This document shows positions 24,551 through 32,368 of a stretch of 41,965 nucleotides of DNA, in pieces; position 1 is the stretch's first letter; each line of letters begins with the position of its first letter. Origin of the DNA: a virus; IMG/VR virus record IMGVR_UViG_3300017963_000419, positions 1 to 41,965 of that record. One strand, 5' to 3'. The translations under genes were made by a program, and so were the position numbers. The notes below the pieces were generated by a model. That model did no database searches. It worked only from the letters and a program-made list of their open reading frames with translations, and was not told where the DNA came from.

Positions 24551-25615
24551 ATGACTAATGGCGACATAACCAAGAAGATCATGAAGGTGGTAAACAACAA
24601 CGATATCAGCAACGAGGATATGGCCAAGAAGGTCAGGCCGCTTCTGGGACAATTCCCGCTGTCCTCGCACAAGCTGGTCTATGATCAGGACATACAGGAT
24701 CTCCCGGAGGATCGCAAAGCGGCTCTGCTGGAGGTCTGCGCTGACTCGGACAAGGAGAAAGTGGAGCGTGGGATTGAGGCAACCATGGCTGATTTCGGGG
24801 CTAGCCGGGAACAGGCCGAGGGGATGTTCAGCCTGCCTTGGGGCCGCTACACCGGAGAGGCCAAGAAGGCCCCGGCCAAGAAGGCCGCACCCAAGAAGTC
24901 AAAGCGCACAAAACACCCCGAGCCGGAAACACCCAAAAAGGAGGTCAAGAAGATGAACGGTGATTGGACAGTCAACGCTGGAGAGGGTGATGAGGTTGTA
25001 CGGGTCACGGCCAATGAGCGGATTGCTCTGGACATAGCCCGCAACTATGACAGCCGGGAGGCCCAGCTGAGCGACAACTACAGCAACCTCACCGGGGCTG
25101 ATCTCATCGCCAACACGGGCTGGAGCCCGCAGAAGGCCGGAGGGGTGATTCACTCGATCATCAAGAAGGGGCTTGCCTGGCAGGATAGAACAGCCGATGT
25201 CGGCAAAGACATAGTATGGCTCACGGACAAGGGTGTTCATGTCATATTCAACATCCTCGACACCGAGAAGGCCAAGCAGGGAGAAAAGGCCGAGCCGAAA
25301 AAGGAGACAACAGAGGAGTTCAACGCCCGGAGGAAAGCCGAGCACGCCAAGAGGGCCGCTGAACAGCAGGAGCAGAACCAACTCCACTGGGAGGTCCGGA
25401 AAGAGCTCAACACGCTCAGGACTGCGGTTGATGCGGGACCTATCGAGCAGGAATGGTGCGACAAGCTGAGCCTCACGATCTGCAAAGCCAAGATGATCAA
25501 GGGCTCCAAGCTTCACGAACAGCTGAGCACGGTTTGGACCTCCTCCCGGTGTGCCAACCGGGAGTTGATCAAACTCACGCTGGGACTGATCACAGGTGAA
25601 GAGTTCAGAATGTAA
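24551..25615 (+). CDS. Three-part protein with winged-helix-like domain
   Basis: A 354-residue protein. Residues 1 to about 100 are helical and acidic. About 101-135 form a Lys/Pro/Ala linker (KKAPAKKAAPKKSKRTKHP) like histone H1 tails. About 165-230 look like a winged helix: LTGADLIANTGWSPQKAGGV as helix-turn-helix, then GLAWQDRTADVGKDIVWLTD as wing. The rest is a charged coiled coil ending near LIKLTLGLITGEEFRM. It probably binds DNA. The leader motif directly precedes ATG 24551. A transcription or nucleoid-associated role is inferred. Confidence 0.75.
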   Translation: MTNGDITKKIMKVVNNNDISNEDMAKKVRPLLGQFPLSSHKLVYDQDIQDLPEDRKAALLEVCADSDKEKVERGIEATMADFGASREQAEGMFSLPWGRYTGEAKKAPAKKAAPKKSKRTKHPEPETPKKEVKKMNGDWTVNAGEGDEVVRVTANERIALDIARNYDSREAQLSDNYSNLTGADLIANTGWSPQKAGGVIHSIIKKGLAWQDRTADVGKDIVWLTDKGVHVIFNILDTEKAKQGEKAEPKKETTEEFNARRKAEHAKRAAEQQEQNQLHWEVRKELNTLRTAVDAGPIEQEWCDKLSLTICKAKMIKGSKLHEQLSTVWTSSRCANRELIKLTLGLITGEEFRM

Positions 25616-25625
25616 CATACAACCC

Positions 25626-25649
25626 GGGCCGGGGGATCTCCTCCGGCCC
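25626..25649 (+). promoter_or_regulatory. Hairpin H3 with GGATCTCCT loop
   Basis: A seven-bp stem GGGCCGG/CCGGCCC encloses GGGATCTCCT, one base different from the loop of H1. It lies 7 bp before the SD CAGGAG of the 25667 gene. The stem differs in sequence from H1, so the loop is better conserved than the stem. Confidence 0.55.
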
Positions 25650-25666
25650 ACAACAGGAGATGACTC

Positions 25667-26056
25667 ATGAGCAGTTATTTCGACCAACTCAACAATCGGG
25701 TAGTGGGGGAGGATGTGGATGGCGTCATCCATGTAGAGCAGGAAATGATCCGGGAGGTTTTACTGGTCACAGGTGATCGTGAATTCCCGGAGGATCTGCG
25801 ACAGAAGGCCGTGGCCCTGATCGGAACATGGGCCGTGGAATCCAAGCTGGAGGAGTTTGTGCCGGGGATCGGGCCGAGCCCGGGTGTCAAGCATTTCAAG
25901 GTCATGGGGTACAGCCGCCTGATTCACGAGATGCACAGCCTGTTCCACGAGGTGGCCAGCAGGGAAATCAAGACCCGCTTTGGCAGGTTTGGGGACAGGC
26001 CCAACCTGACCCTGAAACAGCGGGACAACTGGATCAAGGAAACATTTGAGGACTAA
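25667..26056 (+). CDS. Early/middle protein (129 residues), unknown function
   Basis: ATG 25667 has CAGGAG upstream rather than the shared leader. The protein is mainly helical: QKAVALIGTWAVESKLEEF, SRLIHEMHSLFHEVASREIK, then basic KTRFGRFGDRPNLTLKQRD. No known motif was seen. Confidence 0.75.
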   Translation: MSSYFDQLNNRVVGEDVDGVIHVEQEMIREVLLVTGDREFPEDLRQKAVALIGTWAVESKLEEFVPGIGPSPGVKHFKVMGYSRLIHEMHSLFHEVASREIKTRFGRFGDRPNLTLKQRDNWIKETFED

Positions 26057-26063
26057 CAGAACA

Positions 26064-26090
26064 GGGGCCGGGGGATCACCTCCCGGCCCC
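26064..26090 (+). promoter_or_regulatory. Hairpin H4 with anti-SD-like loop
   Basis: A nine-bp stem GGGGCCGGG/CCCGGCCCC encloses GGATCACCT, the same loop as H1 on a different stem. GGATCACCTCC at 26073-26083 matches the 16S rRNA 3' tail. The next SD, AGGAGGG, starts 7 bp downstream and is complementary to the loop's CCTCC. Confidence 0.6.
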
Positions 26091-26109
26091 GCCAACAGGA
26101 GGGCTAATC

Positions 26110-26715
26110 ATGCCGAGAGTACACAGAGTTGAAAGAGCACGCAAACCCAACGCAGTAGTGACAGCACAAGACATCGAGGATGCCAAGAGCGGCAAGCGGC
26201 CTGATGCGGCCAGCTATTACCACTGGTCATTCAGGTACGGTGGCAAGCACGTCAGCAAAACCTATCCCAAGCAGAGCCAGCTCACCCAGAGTGAGTTTTT
26301 GGGGGCCATATACGGGTTGGCCGAGGATCTTGAGGCCCTGTCAGAGCAGAACAGCTTTGAGGAGATCCGGGAGGCCGTGGAGGATGCCAAGAGCACCCTT
26401 GAGGAGCAGAGGGATGAGTGCGAGAGCAAACGGGACAGCATGCCGTATCAGCTTCAAGACTCCGAGACAGGGGAGTTGCTGGAACAGCGGGGCCAGTACT
26501 GCGAGGAGATGATACAAGAGTTGGACGGCATCGAGATCCCCGGGGATGATGAGGCCCGGGAGGAGGTCCTGCCGGAGGCCGAGGCCGAGTTGCCTGACGA
26601 GGAGGACATTGAGGACCGTGAGGCATATCTGGACAATCTGGTTGAGGAAAAGCTCAACGAGAGGAAACAGCAGGTGATTGACGAGATTCAGGCTGTTGAA
26701 TACCAAGGTGAATGA
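26110..26715 (+). CDS. Conserved phage protein with acidic coiled coil (201 residues)
   Basis: The N-terminal region (RVERARKPNAV, then YYHWSFRYGGKHVSKTYPK and SQLTQSEFLGAIYGL) belongs to a pattern seen in many phage and bacterial proteins. The remainder is a strongly acidic coiled coil (EDLEALSEQNSFEEIREAVE; DEEDIEDREAYLDNLVEEKL). AGGAGGGCTAATC precedes ATG 26110, downstream of H4. The function is unknown; the Lys/Arg/Trp-rich head may bind nucleic acid. Confidence 0.8.
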   Translation: MPRVHRVERARKPNAVVTAQDIEDAKSGKRPDAASYYHWSFRYGGKHVSKTYPKQSQLTQSEFLGAIYGLAEDLEALSEQNSFEEIREAVEDAKSTLEEQRDECESKRDSMPYQLQDSETGELLEQRGQYCEEMIQELDGIEIPGDDEAREEVLPEAEAELPDEEDIEDREAYLDNLVEEKLNERKQQVIDEIQAVEYQGE

Positions 26716-26728
26716 GGAGGTGATACAC

Positions 26729-26887
26729 TTGAGCGTTGTAATCGGATATGTGTTGGAAGCCGCTTGTTGGTTCCAGCTGTGTATGCTGTGCCTGATCTGG
26801 GCCGCATACGCCAAGGAAAACATTGAGCGGGAAAGGGCCGAGGAGGAGGAGCCCCGGGGCATATCAGTCAGGTTGGAAAAACCATAA
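26729..26887 (+). CDS. Small single-pass membrane protein, TTG start
   Basis: A 52-residue protein. TTG 26729 was chosen for GGAGGTGAT eight bases upstream. One hydrophobic segment (VIGYVLEAACWFQLCMLCLI, about residues 4-23) is followed by a charged cytoplasmic-type tail (KENIERERAEEEEPRG). It could be a small inner-membrane effector; holin-like function cannot be claimed, as no lysis neighbours are present. Confidence 0.6.
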   Translation: MSVVIGYVLEAACWFQLCMLCLIWAAYAKENIERERAEEEEPRGISVRLEKP

Positions 26888-26901
26888 CAGGAGGGCCTGA
26901 A

Positions 26902-27093
26902 ATGGCTGGAGCAAAAACAAAGGTGGATCAGCACGTTTATTGGGGCGTGCCTGACTTCCCCAAAGTGGTCAAAGATGAGTTCATTTGGCTCTGCAAGATC
27001 GAGGGGAAGGACTACAAGAGGGTGTTGGCCAGTATGGTCAAGGCCTTTAACCACGAACACGGCAAGGAGATCAGGCGTGCTCGCAAAACGTAA
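26902..27093 (+). CDS. Small ribbon-helix-helix-like protein (63 residues)
   Basis: ATG 26902 follows GGAGGGCCTGAA. The short strand QHVYWGVPDFP is followed by two helices (KVVKDEFIWLCKIEGKDYKR and VLASMVKAFNHEHGKEI), the size and layout of Arc/CopG-type DNA-binding proteins. It is a candidate regulator, possibly for the operator-like array at 22,042-22,234 (inference). Confidence 0.6.
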   Translation: MAGAKTKVDQHVYWGVPDFPKVVKDEFIWLCKIEGKDYKRVLASMVKAFNHEHGKEIRRARKT

Positions 27094-27117
27094 CCACACA
27101 AAATGAGGAGTACAGAC

Positions 27118-27639
27118 ATGACACAAACGCAGATGCAAACAGAGATCCTTTTCAAGGATCACGTGAACATGATCCGGGACAGGGCATGGAGTTTTCACAA
27201 CACCACCGGATTGGACTATGATGAGCTGTTTTCCGAGGGTCTTGTGATCTTCATGAAGGCAGTTCAGGCTTGGGATGGCAAGCGCAAATTCAGCACGGTG
27301 TTCTACCGGATACTGAACAATGAATTCAGCACGTTCATCCGGAAGATGGATGCCTGTCCCGAGATGGAAGCCGACACCCTGCCGGCAAGGGTCCCCAACC
27401 CTCGTCAGGCCCTCCAGTGGAAGGAAAAGCTGGAGCACTTCCTGACAGGGCTATCGGGGGAAGCCCGACATGTGGCAAAGCTGGTCCTGAACGGGCCTGC
27501 GGAGGCCATTGGGATCATCGGCACGGAGCCTCCCCGGGTTGTCCGGGGGGCAATCCACCGCTATCTGGTCCGGGACCGGGGAGTGTCCCACCAGAAGGCA
27601 TGGGCTGTTCTGAAGGAGTTGAGGGAGGCAATGTCATGA
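27118..27639 (+). CDS. Sigma-70 region 2-like transcription factor
   Basis: A 173-residue protein; ATG 27118 follows GGAGTACAGAC. Residues about 13-80 resemble sigma region 2: DHVNMIRDRAWSFHNTTGLD, YDELFSEGLVIFMKAVQAWD, RKFSTVFYRILNNEFSTFIR. The C-terminal half has helical segments (EARHVAKLVLNGPAEAIGII, GAIHRYLVRDRGVSHQKAWA) that could replace region 4. It is probably a phage-encoded sigma or sigma-like factor that redirects host RNA polymerase to middle or late promoters (inference). Its stop overlaps the next start (ATGA). Confidence 0.72.
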   Translation: MTQTQMQTEILFKDHVNMIRDRAWSFHNTTGLDYDELFSEGLVIFMKAVQAWDGKRKFSTVFYRILNNEFSTFIRKMDACPEMEADTLPARVPNPRQALQWKEKLEHFLTGLSGEARHVAKLVLNGPAEAIGIIGTEPPRVVRGAIHRYLVRDRGVSHQKAWAVLKELREAMS

Positions 27640-27926
27640 GCGTCAAGCTGAAGAACAGCCACACAATACAGGAGGTCCGGTACAACACGGACAGGCACAC
27701 CCGAGAAAAGGACCCCGGGCTGGCTGACGTGTTTCCGGATCTGCCGGCAACGCTCCTTGGGATAGCCGAGAGGATGGTGCAGGAGGCTGTTGAGGCCTTC
27801 TGCGGCCTCCGGCCCGGGAGCGCAGAGACAGTTGACACAGTCATAACAGAGAAGGGAATCACATTCATTGGAAGGACACCCGGGGTCATCAGACGCTGGG
27901 AAGCAGATTACATTATCAACCGATAA
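27636..27926 (+). CDS. Small protein coupled to the sigma-like gene (96 residues)
   Basis: ATG 27636 overlaps the sigma-like gene stop and has GAGGGAGG upstream. The longer frame reaching back to 27417 is a shadow of the sigma-like gene. The protein MSVKLKNSHTIQEVRYNTDR... has a helical middle (LLGIAERMVQEAVEAF) and ends GVIRRWEADYIINR. Its role is unknown; coupling suggests a partner or antagonist of the sigma-like factor. Confidence 0.7.
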   Translation: MSVKLKNSHTIQEVRYNTDRHTREKDPGLADVFPDLPATLLGIAERMVQEAVEAFCGLRPGSAETVDTVITEKGITFIGRTPGVIRRWEADYIINR

Positions 27927-27963
27927 AACCCCACTGGGGTGACCGGAACAGGAGAGTACAGAC

Positions 27964-30030
27964 ATGAGAACAAAGTATCCAACGAAAGAACAGACCAAGA
28001 AGGCCCTCAAAGAGAGGATCGCAAACGACAATCAGGTGGCGGTGGCCGGGATGCTTCTGATCCACAAGTATCAGACAGCTGACGAGCAGGCCGCTCACAC
28101 GACCAAGTATGAGAATGATGTTGGCTTCAGCGGGGCTGACTCTGAATTCCTGTCGGCCATGGCTGACAAGTATTATGAGACCGGAGCCCTGACTGAGAAT
28201 CAGCTCAAATATGTCAGGAAGATGATGGTCAAATATGCGGGCCAGATCCTCCTACACGGTGGGGTACAGTCAGTGCCTCTGCGTGTCATTACGAATGCCG
28301 AGCGTGCCAAGGAGAAAGAGGCATGGGCCAAGGAGCAGGCCCGGAAGCGGGGGGAGAGCACAAAGCGCAAAGTTGAGCTTGAGGGCACCACCCTCAAGAT
28401 CAGCTTCCCCTATGATCCGGCCCGGGTGGCGGCTGTCAAGGCTCTGTCAGGCCGGAAGTGGGTCAACAACGGGCCGCTGGACAAGTACTGGACAGCCCCG
28501 ATCTCGGTGGAGGATGTGCAGGCCCTTCAGAAGCTGGAGTGGGATGAGTTTGACCAGAAGGCCCTTGATTGGCTAGCCCAGAAAACAGCCCCAGTCAAGG
28601 AGGTCAAAGAGATCCCCGGGCTCAAGGGCACTCTGTATCCCTTCCAGCACGGAGGGGTCAGCTTCATCGAGAGCCGAGGGGGCAGGGCTCTGATAGGGGA
28701 TGAGATGGGGCTCGGCAAGACGGTTCAGGCTCTGGCATGGCTCCAGCTTCACCCGGAGGCAAGGCCAGCCGTGATAGTGGTCCCGGCCTCCCTCAAGCTC
28801 AATTGGGAGCGGGAGGTGTTCAGCTGGATGACAGACACGCTTCCCATAGTCCTCAGCGGCAGGCCCAAGAGCAAAGGGGAGTACAAGCCCGGGAACAACA
28901 AGGATGTGTTCATCATCAACTATGACATCCTCCCCAACAAGCGGGAGAAACAGGGCAAGAAGCAGGTGGAGATTGCCAACACTGGTTGGGCTGATATCCT
29001 CCTCAAGCTGAAGCCCAAGGCTGTCATACTGGATGAGTGCCACTACATCAAGAACAGCAAGGCATACCGGACCAAGGATGCGAAGCGGCTCTGCAAGGCC
29101 GCAGATCACGTCATCTGCCTCTCCGGGACCCCGATCATCAACAGGCCCATCGAGATGTTCAACGCCATACAGGCTATTGAGCCGGGCATCTTCCCCAGCT
29201 TCTGGGACTATGCTCAAAGGTATTGCGGAGCAACTCACAATGGATTTGGTTGGGACTTTGGCGGGGCCCAGAATGAGGATGAACTCCACGAGAAGCTGGT
29301 CAGCACAATCATGCTCCGGAGGCTCAAGAAGGATGTGCTCAAGGATCTCCCACCAAAGGTCCGCACAGTCATCCCTCTGGAGTTGTCCAACAGGGCCGAG
29401 TATGACAAAGCCTCAGCTGACTTCATCGAGTGGCTGGGAGAGAAGGACCCGGACAAGGTTGCGGCGGCAGAGAGGGCCGAGACACTGGTGAGGATCGAGA
29501 AGCTGAAACAGCTGTGCATCAAGGGGAAGGGGAAGCAGGCTGTTGAGTGGATACGTGACTACATAGAACAGGATGGGAAGCTGGTGGTGTTCGCCACTCA
29601 CAAGGCCACGATCAAGGCCCTGCAAAAACACTTCCCGGAGATCTCAGTTGTTCTGGATGGGAGCACAGCAATGAAGGACCGTCAGGCCGCTGTGGACCGC
29701 TTCCAGAAGGACCCCAAGATCAAACTGTTCCTCGGGAACATCAAAGCCGCTGGGGTGGGGCTCACCCTGACTGCGGCCTCGGCTACCTGCTTTGTGGAAC
29801 TGGGATGGACTCCCGGGGAACACGATCAGGCCGAGGACCGTGTTCACAGGATCGGACAGGAAGCCGATTCAGTCAATGCCTACTATCTGGTTGCAGATGG
29901 GAGCGTGGAGACTGAGATTGCGGCCCTGCTCGATGAGAAGCGGAAGGTGCTGGCGGCTGTCCTTGACGGCGAGGAGGTTGAGGAGGCCGGGATGCTCACG
30001 GCTCTGTTGGAGCGGATGACTTCAAGCTGA
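27964..30030 (+). CDS. SNF2-family DNA helicase/translocase (SMARCAL1-like)
   Basis: A 688-residue protein; ATG 27964 follows GGAGAGTACAGAC. The N-terminal segment GALTENQLKYVRKMMVKYAG and a HARP-like region precede the ATPase: ALIGDEMGLGKTVQAL (Walker A, about residue 245), VPASLKLNWEREV, AVILDECHYIKN (DExH, about 355), LSGTPIINRP (about 385). The C-terminal lobe has KLVVFATHKATIKAL, GVGLTLTAASATCF and QAEDRVHRIGQ (motif VI). Family role: translocation on DNA for replication-fork remodelling or recombination. Its position at the head of the replication genes fits. Confidence 0.93.
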   Translation: MRTKYPTKEQTKKALKERIANDNQVAVAGMLLIHKYQTADEQAAHTTKYENDVGFSGADSEFLSAMADKYYETGALTENQLKYVRKMMVKYAGQILLHGGVQSVPLRVITNAERAKEKEAWAKEQARKRGESTKRKVELEGTTLKISFPYDPARVAAVKALSGRKWVNNGPLDKYWTAPISVEDVQALQKLEWDEFDQKALDWLAQKTAPVKEVKEIPGLKGTLYPFQHGGVSFIESRGGRALIGDEMGLGKTVQALAWLQLHPEARPAVIVVPASLKLNWEREVFSWMTDTLPIVLSGRPKSKGEYKPGNNKDVFIINYDILPNKREKQGKKQVEIANTGWADILLKLKPKAVILDECHYIKNSKAYRTKDAKRLCKAADHVICLSGTPIINRPIEMFNAIQAIEPGIFPSFWDYAQRYCGATHNGFGWDFGGAQNEDELHEKLVSTIMLRRLKKDVLKDLPPKVRTVIPLELSNRAEYDKASADFIEWLGEKDPDKVAAAERAETLVRIEKLKQLCIKGKGKQAVEWIRDYIEQDGKLVVFATHKATIKALQKHFPEISVVLDGSTAMKDRQAAVDRFQKDPKIKLFLGNIKAAGVGLTLTAASATCFVELGWTPGEHDQAEDRVHRIGQEADSVNAYYLVADGSVETEIAALLDEKRKVLAAVLDGEEVEEAGMLTALLERMTSS

Positions 30031-30043
30031 GCCGAGGTGCCAT

Positions 30044-30084
30044 GGGGAGGTTGGTCACATACAAAGACACACGACCACCTCCCC
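30044..30084 (+). promoter_or_regulatory. Stem-loop after the helicase gene
   Basis: A stem of twelve pairs with one bulge: GGGGAGGT and GGTC pair with GACC and ACCTCCCC. The 16-nt loop contains CATACAAAGACACA, a 14-mer also present in the intergenic region at 6268-6281. No U-run follows. It may end or stabilise the helicase mRNA before the promoter at 30130. Confidence 0.5.
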
Positions 30085-30129
30085 TCGCCATGCGTAGTGG
30101 CAGGGAAGTGGCATCTGCGTGATCTCTGC

Positions 30130-30162
30130 GCATAGCAGGATCTAGCCCAAAGTTGTATAATA
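30130..30162 (+). promoter_or_regulatory. Phage middle promoter, copy 1
   Basis: GCATAGCAGGAT (30130-30141), 11 bp, then TTGTATAATA (30153-30162). The second copy upstream of 35370 has the same two boxes at the same spacing. TATAAT is a perfect -10; the upstream box is not TTGACA. Transcription would begin a few bases before the SD of the 30181 gene. Confidence 0.7.
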
Positions 30163-30180
30163 CCCAAAAAGGAGTACAGA

Positions 30181-30429
30181 ATGCCGAGAACCAAGATGCC
30201 TGTGGACACGGATCTCCCGGACCCGATCCCAGCTGGAACAAAGATAGTGACCAAGTCAGGCATGCGAGGGATCGTGGACCCCACCAACAAAGAGGACAGG
30301 TGGGGGTATGATGTGTACAAGGTGTTCCTGCCCCGGCAGGAGATAAATGGATGGTGGTACCCGGACTGGGTGCTGTATTACACGAAACAGGAAATGGATG
30401 AAGCAGGAGTGGAGGTTGATATATCATGA
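30181..30429 (+). CDS. Small protein (82 residues), unknown function
   Basis: ATG 30181 follows GGAGTACAGA directly. It contains IPAGTKIVTKSGMRGIVDPT, a small beta-barrel-like start, then a Trp-rich NGWWYPDWVLYYTKQEMDEA. Its stop overlaps the next start. The function is unknown; it may be an SH3-like DNA- or protein-binding domain. Confidence 0.72.
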   Translation: MPRTKMPVDTDLPDPIPAGTKIVTKSGMRGIVDPTNKEDRWGYDVYKVFLPRQEINGWWYPDWVLYYTKQEMDEAGVEVDIS

Positions 30430-31307
30430 AACAGATGTTTGTACCAAAGCAGTTCAGAGCGGCCACGCTGGCAATGATCGAGCAGGCCAATGACATAATC
30501 GAGGACTACATGCGGATGGGCTATGAGCTCACCCTGCGACAGCTGTACTATCAGTTTGTTGCCCGGGATCTCCTCCCCAACAGTGACAAAAGCTATAACA
30601 AGCTGGGGGAGACAATCTCAAATGCCAGGCTAGCCGGGATGGTGGACTGGGATGCGATCCGGGACAGGACCCGCTTCACCCGGGCTCTGACCCACTGGGA
30701 TGGCCCGGGACAGATCGTGGAAGCGGCGGCAAACTCATACAGACGTGATCACTGGGAGGGCCAGACCTATTACGCAGAGGCATGGGTGGAGAAGGATGCC
30801 CTGATTGACGTGATCCAGAGGGCTTCCGAGGGAGCAGACATCACCTGCTTCTCATGCCGGGGCTATGTCAGCCAGACGGCCATGTATGAGGCCGCACGCA
30901 GATTCAAGTATCAGATCCGGGAGGACCGCAAGTGCGTCCTGTTCCACCTCGGTGACCACGATCCCTCTGGGATTGATATGACCCGGGACATACAGGACAG
31001 GCTGTCCACCTTTGGGGCTGATGTCGAGGTCCGGAGGCTAGCCCTGAACATGGATCAGGTCCAGCAGTACGGGCCACCGCCCAACCCTGCCAAGCTGACC
31101 GATTCACGCTGTGGCGACTACATTGCTGAGTACGGGTATGAAAGCTGGGAATTGGATGCGCTGGAGCCGCCAGTGCTTGTCCAGCTGATACGGGATGAGG
31201 TGGCCACGATCAAGGACCAGCCCGCATGGGATGCGGTGTTGGAGAGGGAAGCCGAGGAAAAGGAGGCCCTCAGGGAAGCCGCTGATGACATGCACGAGAG
31301 GTTTTGA
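30426..31307 (+). CDS. Topo VI-A/Spo11-like protein with TOPRIM motif
   Basis: A 293-residue protein. LTLRQLYYQFVARDLL (Tyr41/Tyr42) resembles the catalytic-tyrosine helix of the 5Y-CAP domain in topoisomerase VI A/Spo11, followed by NKLGETISNARLAGMVDWDA, a winged-helix pattern. The TOPRIM-type acidic motif is FHLGDHDPSGIDM (about residues 172-184). It is smaller than TopVI-A and no B subunit is nearby. It lies ATGA-coupled before the primase gene. Such proteins occur in phages without known function; DNA nicking or relaxation at replication is an inference. Confidence 0.75.
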   Translation: MKQMFVPKQFRAATLAMIEQANDIIEDYMRMGYELTLRQLYYQFVARDLLPNSDKSYNKLGETISNARLAGMVDWDAIRDRTRFTRALTHWDGPGQIVEAAANSYRRDHWEGQTYYAEAWVEKDALIDVIQRASEGADITCFSCRGYVSQTAMYEAARRFKYQIREDRKCVLFHLGDHDPSGIDMTRDIQDRLSTFGADVEVRRLALNMDQVQQYGPPPNPAKLTDSRCGDYIAEYGYESWELDALEPPVLVQLIRDEVATIKDQPAWDAVLEREAEEKEALREAADDMHERF

Positions 31308-32203
31308 TGGACTTCCAGAAGCTGTGTGATCATTACAGAATAAGCACTGCCCCTCCCGGTGACAAACACCATCGGGAGGGGTGGATCAATGTCCCATGCC
31401 CCTTCTGTTCTGGCAACCCGGGGCACCACCTCGGCTACAGTGAGGACCGGGGCTCATTCTCCTGCTACAGGTGTGGGCGCAAGAAGCGGCTCAAGGCCAT
31501 CATGGGGCTCCTGAACATCAGTGAGCCGGAAGCCAAACGCATCATCCGGCAGTTCAAGGGAAGGCCAACAGCCCGGGACAAAACCAAATCCAAGCCCAAG
31601 ATCCGGAGAATCAGGAAGTTGATATGGCCGACAGGCACCGGACCCATGGCAGAGATCCATCACCGCTATCTCCGGGGCCGGGGCTATGACTCCAAGGCTC
31701 TGGAAAGGCTCTGGGGCCTCAAGGGAACACTCCGCACGGGCCTGTACAAATTCAGAGTGATGGCCCCTATCACCTTTGAGGATCGGCTGGTGTCCTATCA
31801 GGGCCGGGACATTACGGGCCGGAGCCCTCTCAAGTACAAGGCCTGCGCTCAGGAGAATGAGGTGCGGGATCACAAGCATTGCCTGTATGGTCTGGACAAG
31901 GTCCCGGGAGACACCGTTGTGATTGTCGAGGGGATTGCTGATGTATGGCGTCTGGGACCCGGGGCTGTGGCTACCTTTGGCATCCAGTACACCCGCCAGC
32001 AGGTGATGCTCCTGCGTGGCTTCTCGACCCAATTTGTGATGTATGACAGCGGTGATCCGCAGGCCGTGATTCAGGCCCGGAGCCTTGCCGCAGAGTTGAG
32101 TGCTTTCTCGGGCTCGGTGGAGATCCTTGAGCTGGACACTGGGGACCCGGGAGAGATGGAGCAGGAGGAGGCTGACAAGCTAATGCATGAGCTGTTACCG
32201 TAA
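31307..32203 (+). CDS. DNA primase, CHC2 zinc finger and TOPRIM
   Basis: A 298-residue protein; ATG 31307 overlaps the preceding stop (TGATG). The zinc site is Cys31-x2-Cys34 (VPCPFC) with Cys53-x2-Cys56 (FSCYRCG), as in DnaG-type primases. A Lys/Arg-rich linker follows, then AEIHHRYLRGRGYD. The TOPRIM domain has VVIVEGIADVWRLG (catalytic Glu, about 209) and VMYDSGDPQA (about 245). No C-terminal helicase is fused; the DnaB-like helicase is a separate gene at 33709. Confidence 0.92.
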   Translation: MDFQKLCDHYRISTAPPGDKHHREGWINVPCPFCSGNPGHHLGYSEDRGSFSCYRCGRKKRLKAIMGLLNISEPEAKRIIRQFKGRPTARDKTKSKPKIRRIRKLIWPTGTGPMAEIHHRYLRGRGYDSKALERLWGLKGTLRTGLYKFRVMAPITFEDRLVSYQGRDITGRSPLKYKACAQENEVRDHKHCLYGLDKVPGDTVVIVEGIADVWRLGPGAVATFGIQYTRQQVMLLRGFSTQFVMYDSGDPQAVIQARSLAAELSAFSGSVEILELDTGDPGEMEQEEADKLMHELLP

Positions 32204-32266
32204 CAGAAATGCCGGCAAGCTTGTACCATAGTCGATGAGAACATATTTGACATAATTGCGAGCGGT

Positions 32267-32337
32267 CCCGAGGGGGCCAAATGTCACCCGGGCCTTGTGC
32301 CCAAAACCGTCTGTACTCCGGTGGCATCCCCTCGGGG
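32267..32337 (+). ncRNA. Structured leader RNA upstream of replication genes
   Basis: A nine-bp outer stem CCCGAGGGG (32267-32275)/CCCCTCGGG (32328-32336), then GCC/GGC, then CACC-c-GG (32285-32291)/CCGGTG (32318-32323). An alternative internal hairpin GGGC/GCCC would exclude part of the inner stem. The nested, two-state layout resembles cis-regulatory RNAs. No known riboswitch consensus is recognised. Confidence 0.45.
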
Positions 32338-32368
32338 CTTTAATCCTTGGCAACAGGAGGATCAAAGC

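Noticed and set aside
26341-27438. 365-residue minus-strand frame
   Set aside because: Shadow covering four plus-strand genes with proper SDs, including the sigma-like gene.
28869-28890. GGAGTACAAG resembling the shared leader
   Set aside because: Inside the helicase gene, differs from TACAGAC and is not followed by a start codon.
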